A DNA stretch of 64,000 nucleotides from Astrocystis sublimbata (Eukaryota > Ascomycota > Sordariomycetes > Xylariales > Xylariaceae). The position numbers were made by a program, and so were the translations under genes. Below, piece by piece: positions 57,301-64,000 of this stretch. The stretch is from positions 1 to 64,000 of the forward strand of contig JAJNNY010000053.1 of the NCBI GenBank assembly GCA_022453515.1, in the 5' to 3' direction. The notes beneath the pieces were generated by a model. The model was not told where the DNA came from. It searched no databases and was given only the letters and a program-made list of their open reading frames with translations. How positions within the stretch are numbered: the stretch's first letter is position 1; each line of letters begins with the position of its first letter.

Positions 57301-59210
57301 TCACGACCCGAACAATATGTTTATTCTCTCAGATCTGACGAACAATACAACCAAGACTTTCCAAGGTGGCAGTACGCCGAAAGCAGCGCCACACATGTTC
57401 TACAACGAGGCCGACGCAGAAGAAGACGCTATACTCTTCCCAGATGAATTGACATCCCCCAACCCTAACGTACCGTTCAGAGAATCAGCAACCCAATCAC
57501 ACAGCTTGAAGACGGTGCTGGGCCAATGAACAGGTACCTTACCAGGTTGAACCTACATGCCCGTCGTTCTCAAAACCCGCTTCGATTATTAGGAGACGAC
57601 AGCGACACCAACGAGTCTGTGTCGTCTCACGATTGTGCCAATGATCTCGTTGATGCCCCTTCTGACCCCAGAAACGTGGCAGACCCTTCAGGCAAAGACC
57701 TTGAGGTCATAAAGCACTGGCGCTTGCCACGCTTGTGGGAAGACCAAATCACTCGGGTTAACAGTAGTCGCATTGATGCTGAGAAGACGAAGATGCTCTC
57801 TAATGTTGGACTACTAGACTTGGGCGCTGGTATTGCCCTAAAGGGACCGAGCGATATTGATTTTGCCAGTAATCTTAAGAAGTTGGATAAATTGATGCTC
57901 TTTGAAAAAGATCGCGGCGCTGGTAAATCATTTTGCCCTATGATTCATCTTTGCAGGGGTATACTAATAGGATATGTAGCCTTACTTAAAACATTCCACG
58001 ATGGCGATCTCGAACCTGGTGCGCCAAAGAAATACGAAGAGGCATGTGCCGTCGTCAATGGTATCTTGAACCAACAAGAAATCAAGGTCAGCCAAGCTTG
58101 GTTTTGGTTTGTATTGGAAATGTTCGAATGGCTCGATGTTCGAGTAAATTACACCGAGTACAACCGAGAAATGATGGCTCCCTGGCCGCATCCATTTGTC
58201 ACTCAAGATCTTCTGAACGCGTGGGCCTCCATGGCAATTTTCTTCCCCGATCTTGAGCAGTGTCAGCCTGCCACGAACTTTTTCAAGTCTGAGGAGGGTC
58301 AGCAGTATCAGCAATCTCCTCTCCGCGACCCGCATCAACGCGCCTCGACCCTGCCCGACAGACGCAGCAAGACGAGCTTCAAATATCGTCCAAAGAAGTT
58401 CTGGAAGGAATGGGAAGACATCGTGGCCGAATGTGCAAGGACTAGTACCGCTTGCGCAGACTCTATTCCTCTGCAGTGGAACATCACGACTCGCCCGATT
58501 CTCGCCAAGTGTAAGCACCAACCCCTCTATTCACTCCCTATCACTCCGAACAGCCAGTCTCTAACATCGTCTCAGTGTACATCGCCGGTATAATTTCCCC
58601 GGCGCTCATGCAAAACAGCCCTTACATCTGCTCCGGGTGGGCAATAGCCAACACAGAGTCTCACCGTCCCGATAAGCTAGACCTATTCATCGACTATGCG
58701 GATCGGAAGAAGGCAACGAACTTACCAACGCACATCCCGGGTCTCGTTGAACCCCACGAGTTCCCCGTGTTCCTACCGCTCGCGCGCGACTTCGCGGCGA
58801 AGAACCCGGACGCCCGCTTCGCCGTGCTCCGCCTCTGGTCCGCGCCGCACTTCTACCCGGCCATGATGGGCGATCACAACAGACGAGGCACGGCGTTCCT
58901 GGACAGCACGAGGCGCGCGTGGCGCTGGAACTTCATACCGAAAGACATGCCCATTAGTGAGTGGTCGATGTATAACAACTTGAAGCTCCGCCTCGACCTC
59001 ATCAAGGAGCAGCTGGGCGACCGCGTCACGCACCGCGACGACGTCGTCCTCGTCATGGGCGTCGACCAGCTCGACTTGCTTCGGCGTGTGGTGGCTGTGA
59101 CGTTTGCGATTCAGACGAAGCCGTGGTTTCGCGAGTTCGATCTCTGGAAGAGCTTTGTTAATGTGGACGTTGAGTTTCTGGAGGGGCTGGATCCGTATTG
59201 GCTGACTTGA
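54372..59210 (+). CDS. Large conserved-looking fungal protein of unknown function, one frame break
   Basis: Multi-exon locus. Exons are 54372-55968, 56016-56374, 56456-56816, 56997-57097 and 57152-57529; then, in the -1 frame from 57526, 57526-58510 and 58576-59210. The first part encodes about 931 residues to a TGA at 57527, the second about 539 residues starting with an overlapping ATG. Joined they would give about 1,470. Visible features: RNQAVNLSDAKPC start; a charged, probably coiled-coil stretch (residues about 130-225, KEKWFQWVEEVQHREESN onward); a Lys/Ser-rich linker; a Cys cluster WLCCCESCELPD near residue 530; WHLGFEDCLEVWIWHFVPGD; and in the second part KHWRLPRLWEDQI, the WFWFVLEMFEWLDVRVNY block and RAWRWNFIPKDMP. 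The intervening sequence 56817-56996 reads as a [D1,2] stwintron. No enzyme domain is recognised. The start 54372 is the first ATG of the open frame; an earlier exon is possible. Confidence 0.72.
56817..56996 (+). other. Candidate [D1,2] stwintron in the large unknown gene
   Basis: Exon ...GAGCAAC | G (56817) | inner intron GTATGT...GCTAACTG...TTCTAG (56818-56903) | TGAGTGAACC...GAACTAAAC...TGGCAG (56904-56996) | ATCGGAAC exon. Inner removal recreates the donor GTGAGT. Joined exons read FEFVEQHRNWHLGFEDC. Splicing 56818-56996 as one intron yields a stop eight codons downstream, and stopping at 56903 yields TGA at once. Confidence 0.75.
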
Positions 59211-60675
59211 TGTAGCTGAATTGTATAGTGCTTGAATAGGCGCGAAGTGTCCAAGTCGGTAGAGGCTCACCCGGATCAGTTGTACTTGGACATCGTTCAG
59301 CACTACGTTTGCTAGGTAATTAGATACAACTATAGGCTTCCAATAGCAGTCGACTAAAGGCAATACAAGTGAGTTTAACGGTGATTCAGCTACTGGGCTT
59401 CGTTCTAGACTGCATCTGAGGCAACCCATGGTTTTATAAACTCAGAAATGTCACTCGCTCGTAGAAACCTCGTGAGCTGGCCGCTGGCCTTTGTACTTGT
59501 CTTATTTTACAGCGTGTAAGTATGATTATGTGTGATTTATTAATTCGCTAGAGCGAATGGCAAGGAGAGGTTTTGAGGTATTGTAATCCATCATGTCATC
59601 GTGCTGTCGATATCAAGAGACTTCGACTTCAGCGATATTAGCTCAAAGTCGACAACAGTGCCTGCATAAACTGTAACAAGGGCTAGATTTCTAGGGCTTG
59701 GAATGGGCTTCAATTTAGCTAATAATTCTCTAGGGCACAAAAGGGTCCATGTCCTCCTAAAGCCTCTACTCCAGGCTGGAGGAATCCCTTCTATTTATGC
59801 TCCTTCTGGCAGCCCTCGAGGCCGGCTTCGGACCTTCCTCGGGTCTGCGGCAACGCCTCACTTATGCCTGTTGGCTGTCGCCTGCATACGGAGGTCCTCA
59901 TGACCTTCTAGATCCGTAGCTCTGATCCAATCATCTATATATTCAGAGGTTTAGGGCGCGTAGGCTTCCTATTTGGGTAGCCCGGAAGTGACCCGTGTGA
60001 CATAAACGGAGCTGAATGTAGATTCTCACGTGTTCGACTTTTCAGTAGCTAAACGTCAAGTTAGCTATCCTAAATAACATACATTAAGTTTGGGGCTTTT
60101 CTTGGTACCGAACGTAACAGGCATATGTAGGTCATCAACCAACAACTGTAGGTTTCAACACCCGCGGTGTCTATTGTGCTCGACCTGCCTCTTTGGTCCT
60201 ACAGACTTGAACAATGTATAGCGTTAATGCTGTTTTCTCTCAGTCATGGGACCAATGAACGACGCAGTTGCGAACGAAGCGAACATGTCTGTTGCGAAAA
60301 CCCCTGCAGAAAGGATAATTATAGCAAGTTGAGGACTCGAGTTGGACTGTTGATTTTGCTTCATCATAATAAATACGTCCACACCTCGGTCTGGTCACGT
60401 TGGTCATGCACTCGATCAAAACAGGATCTCGTTGGGCCTTGGTCCAACAGCGGAACGTCTGGGGTGTTTTGTGCGATGAATACAGGCTCCTCGGCGACTT
60501 TACGGACCTTGTTCGTCCTTCAGAATCATCCTCTGGCTATTTCGGAGCATGTGATAATGATTTACAATGGACCATATAAGGCCAGTATGTCTGCTCCTCA
60601 GTGATGGCAAACATGACTGTCCATCTTTGAATTGCCATCTGCCACGATCTAGCGACTGATTCTGTTACTGACAGC
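59211..60675. other. Intergenic 59.2-60.7 kb
   Basis: No supported gene. A 145-codon ORF (60167-60604, +) starts at a non-ATG codon and lacks recognisable content. It probably contains the GMC gene's promoter. Confidence 0.4.
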
Positions 60676-62559
60676 ATGAGCTCCCCAAATTCCTATGACT
60701 TCATTGTTGTTGGTGGAGGCACGTCTGGTTTAGTAGTTGCCGCTCGGCTCTCAGAAAATCCAGAACACAGTGTGCTTGTTGTAGAAGCTGGGTCGAATCA
60801 CAATGAAGACCCGCGTGTGAAGACACCAGGTCTCTTCGAGACATTGAAGGGAACGGAACTGGATTGGGATTTTCAATCTAGGCCTCAGGTACGAGGTTGT
60901 CATCTTCAATACATGTCTTTACTATTACTGATTTCTTTCTAGCCAGCTCTCAGAGGGAGAACGGTCAAGTTGAATCAAGGGAAGGCTTTGGGCGGCTCGA
61001 GCGCTATCAATGCATTCGTCTTCGTCCCTCCTGCTAAGAGTTGCATTGATTCTTGGGAAGCTCTAGGGAATGATGGCTGGAACTGGGAATCGCTCCAGCC
61101 CTACTTCTCCAAAGCTTATACATCACCACCACCAGTGAATGCCGAAGGCAGAAAACTACTGGGCATTGATATACCGACTTCAGCTGCTACAGGTTCTATT
61201 CAGACTTCCTTCCCAGGAAATCACACAGATACCCTTCGTCGGGTCTGGGCAGACACGTTTGCGGCGAAGCAGCTGCAGATGTCGAGCGACCCGTTTGTCA
61301 ACCCATCAGTGGGCTCGTTCAGTTGTCTTGCAAGCATTCACCCTGAAACCAAGGAGAGAAGCGACTCGGTGTCGGCTTATTATCAGCCCGTAAAAGATAG
61401 GGGAAACCTACATGTGCTGACTAAAGCCGAGGCATTGAAAGTCCTCTTTGACGAAACCGAGACCGGTGGTCCAATTCGGGCCTCAGGTGTCAAGTACAAA
61501 CACGGGGGCAGCACGTTCGAAGTCCACGCTAGCAAAGAAGTCATCCTAGCGGCTGGTGCTTTGCAGTCGCCAAAGCTCCTCGAACTTTCGGGAATTGGCG
61601 ACGCCAAATTACTACAGAGCCTTGGCATTGACGTCGTGATCGATCTCCCTGCCGTTGGAGAGAACCTCCAGGACCATGCTGTTAGTAGTATCTGTTTTGA
61701 GGTGCAAGACTCCGTGAAAACGTTGGATGCTCTTCTCAGACAGGAGCCTGAAGCCCTGGCACAAGCCATGGAAGACTATGGCACGAGCCGTACTGGTCCA
61801 TTGTCGCACGTGGGAGTTACGACATACGCTTATCTCCCTGTGAGATCGCCAGACGGCCAGAAGGTGATTGAGCAGGTATTATCAGACAACCGACCGTCTC
61901 GAAGAGAGGATACCAGCAGCGCGAGAGACCTGGCATACTTCAAGATTGCCGAAAAGGCTCTTCTTGATTCGAAAGCACCGACAGCTGCTTACCTCACCAT
62001 CCCAACTCAGACTCCTCAGTCTGCCGGATTTCTCGGAGACCCTTCGCGGGGTCCTTTGCCCGGTAAATTCTTGACCATCGGAGCAATGCTCTCCCACCCT
62101 CTTTCACGCGGCACTGTCCACATCCAATCTAGCGATTCATCTGTGCCCCCCGTGATCGATCCGAGATATCTGACAAACCCTGTCGACATGGCAGTCCTGG
62201 CTCAGCACATGCTGGAAATCGAGAGTATTGCAAGCGCGTCCTCTTTCAGTAAGATACTAAAATTACCTTTGCGCTACGGAAATCCAGCGTCACAGTTCTC
62301 CAGCACGGAAGCGGCGAAGGACTACCTCAGAGATAGCGTGATCTCCATGTGGCATATAGGATGTACATGTGCGATGTTACCTAGGGCGAAAGGGGGGGTA
62401 GTATCTTCTGATCTGAAAGTGTACAGGGTGGAAAATCTGCGAGTAGTGGATGCAAGTGCGCTGCCAACAATAAGCACTGCAAACCCCCAGGCTACCGTGT
62501 ATGCCTTTGCAGAACGTGCAGCTGATCTGATTAAAGAGGCATGGGTTTCTGTACCGTGA
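60676..62559 (+). CDS. GMC-family FAD oxidoreductase
   Basis: Glucose-methanol-choline family flavoprotein that oxidises an alcohol or aldehyde using FAD; aryl-alcohol oxidase, choline dehydrogenase and cluster oxidase types share this fold. Two exons (60676-60888, 60943-62559; GTACGA donor, TTTCTAG acceptor) give 609 aa. The FAD dinucleotide-binding motif FIVVGGGTSGLVVAARL (glycines from residue 13) and VLVVEAG are at the N-terminus. GKALGGSSAINAFVF is the first GMC signature, and GALQSPKLLELSGIGD is the second. The active-site His is H542 (MWHIGCTCAM, a slight variation on the usual WHPxGTCxM), and the partner Asn is N585 (TANPQATVYAFAERAAD). There is no signal peptide, so it is probably intracellular. 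The substrate cannot be inferred. Confidence 0.92.
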
Positions 62560-63929
62560 TCGTCAAATTATGTCGGAGGGGTAAATAGAAATGTAGTCGC
62601 ATTTCTCGCGAAGGATGAACTACCTACTTAATGAAACGAGGTGTCATCTTGTCGCGACTTTTTCAGCATATTTACCTAGGTATATAACCGCTCGATTGAC
62701 CTTTTGTTGGTCGTTTCTCTTACATTAAAAATGAGGCGAGTGAGGGTACAGGTGCTGCGTTGACCCGGATAGGCAGCGATGGTGCCATGAGCCACTATGC
62801 ACCAAATGAGGTATGCAGCTTGAGTTGGTGATGATTCCTGAATCCATTCAGATGCATTGATTGATGCTACTTAGGATGTGGCTTTTCAGAGATTCGGCAG
62901 CCTTACTAGCACGACTTTTGCGCTGTGCCCATAGCCAGTCTTACTCGAAAAACCTAGCATTAGACCTGCATGTATGTTGGCGGTTAACGCTGGTGTTGCA
63001 GCAATTAATCAGCAGGGTATTTGGCAACGAGTGGTCAATATTCCATGGACCCAAGAGCACCTGCATACTAACATGCAGTAAAGTTCCATGGCTATATGAG
63101 TCGATCGGCAAAGAACAGGTACAATTTTGAACCTAATGTCTGCACGCTTGGCCGCAGATGTTGGTCCTACAGTCCAGCTGCTGAACGAATATCGCTCCTA
63201 ATAAAAAGAGAATCTATCGCAGGGCATTGCACTGCGCGAAATGAAAGTATGAAGATGGAAAAGGAGGGTGGTGGTACACTAGACCGGCTGAAGTGGGCTA
63301 AACACAACCACTAACCCACTGAGCTTCGGGGGCCTAAGGGCACCTGTAGTGGTAAGCAGGGGTCTTGCTTTGAAGCCCGCTTTCACTCACGCAAAAAATG
63401 GCTTGGTATTCCCAAATTACCTAGGTACCATGAGATCCAATGGCGGTCATTGAAACAGAAATAGAAGGTGGGTTTTGGTAATATTATTTTCACAGCATCA
63501 TTTACGAATTCCATGGCTCGCCTGGTGCGGTTAGCGACGAGCGCTTCCCGCTCGCATTACGATCAAGGTTGATATAGCACACTTCTGCGTAGCACTCCGC
63601 ATTTGATTTCATCTCATGCAATGCTACCTCGGTCTCACGCCAATCGTCCCTCATATGCAGCAGGACAACTTTTTCTCTGGGGATATTGCAGGAAGGTTCT
63701 TTTCGGGATTTTTCAGCGACCTTGTTGTATTGAGAATTTGAATAGAAATCCCGAGCTTGCTCCCATCATTGGTTGTTGCGAAGCTCTGATTCCTGAACAC
63801 GAGGCACAAAACATTTCCAGATACATTTCCAAGACATAATAGTATATATTCTTACAGCAAGAGTCAGCCATTTCGTTTACTCCTTTGAGACCCTCTTCAA
63901 GTTATGCGGTATTGCAGTGAATACCAAGC
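62560..63929. other. Intergenic 62.6-63.9 kb
   Basis: Palindromes TACCTAGGTA at 62673-62682 and TACCTAGGTACC near 63418-63429. Short ORFs (62861-63314, 63603-63839) show no features. Confidence 0.4.
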
Positions 63930-64000
63930 ATGACTTCTCCGCCTGAACCACCTTCTCATGAACCACAGCTTCAGGATCTGGGGGAGATGGATGAGCATCG
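63930..64000 (+). CDS. Partial CDS running off the right edge
   Basis: An ATG at 63930 (context ccaagcATGAC) opens a frame that stays open to the window end: MTSPPEPPSHEPQLQDLGEM and on. Pro/Glu/Gln-rich N-terminus. It is too short to assign; it could also be chance. Confidence 0.4.
   Translation, partial: MTSPPEPPSHEPQLQDLGEMDEH

Noticed and set aside
60167..60604. 145-codon plus-strand ORF upstream of the GMC gene
   Set aside because: Begins at a non-ATG codon, with Cys/Arg-rich irregular composition and no recognisable motif.
1..64000. tRNA, 5S rRNA or CRISPR features
   Set aside because: Reading by eye for B-box-like GGTTCGAATCC words, 5S-like sequence and spaced direct repeats gave nothing convincing; a tRNAscan or Rfam search would settle it.

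Overview
The window is nuclear DNA of a filamentous ascomycete (Pezizomycotina, most likely Sordariomycetes). Genes are split by short introns of about 45-110 bp with GT...AG borders and CTAAC/CTGAC branch sites. The genes belong to fungal families: rhodopsin-fold membrane proteins, a Zn2Cys6 regulator, monocarboxylate-type MFS, PAN2, ATP-type PEPCK and GMC oxidoreductase. Spacers of 0.4-4.8 kb carry a recurring palindrome built on TACCTAGGTA. I found no prokaryotic feature, CRISPR array, rRNA or recognisable tRNA.

Layout. 0.4-6.2 kb: a small accessory block with two paralogous SAM-dependent O-methyltransferases in opposite orientation and an MFS transporter between them, likely the edge of a secondary-metabolite cluster. 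7.2-8.7 kb: rhodopsin-fold membrane protein. 10.3-12.6 kb: intron-less 749-aa membrane protein. 12.9-13.8 kb: small membrane-anchored unknown. 13.8-18.5 kb: gene-poor, with a possible decayed gene. 18.4-26.8 kb: housekeeping core with gluconeogenic PEPCK and the poly(A) nuclease subunit PAN2. 29.6-31.4 kb: methionine-permease-like APC transporter. 32.3 kb: tiny signal-peptide/TM protein. 34.7-36.3 kb: secreted protein with a mature N-terminal histidine and a Ser/Thr-rich tail (LPMO-like candidate). 39.8-42.9 kb: small unknowns and a TDP2-like EEP phosphodiesterase. 44.2-45.7 kb: second rhodopsin-fold protein. 46.9-47.7 kb: secreted unknown. 48.3-52.9 kb: epoxide hydrolase and Zn2Cys6 regulator diverging from a 524-bp promoter that holds two near-identical CCG-N6-CGG elements. 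54.4-59.2 kb: a roughly 1,470-residue protein of unknown function, interrupted by one frame break. 60.7-62.6 kb: GMC oxidoreductase. 63.9 kb: start of a truncated gene.

Most unusual observation: two unrelated genes, the epoxide hydrolase and the large unknown, each contain what reads as a [D1,2] stwintron, an intron inserted between the G and T of another intron's 5' splice site. In both, only consecutive removal of the inner and then the outer intron restores the reading frame. Other points are two competing N-termini for PEPCK, a 597-bp PEPCK intron, and intron-position conservation between the methyltransferase paralogues.
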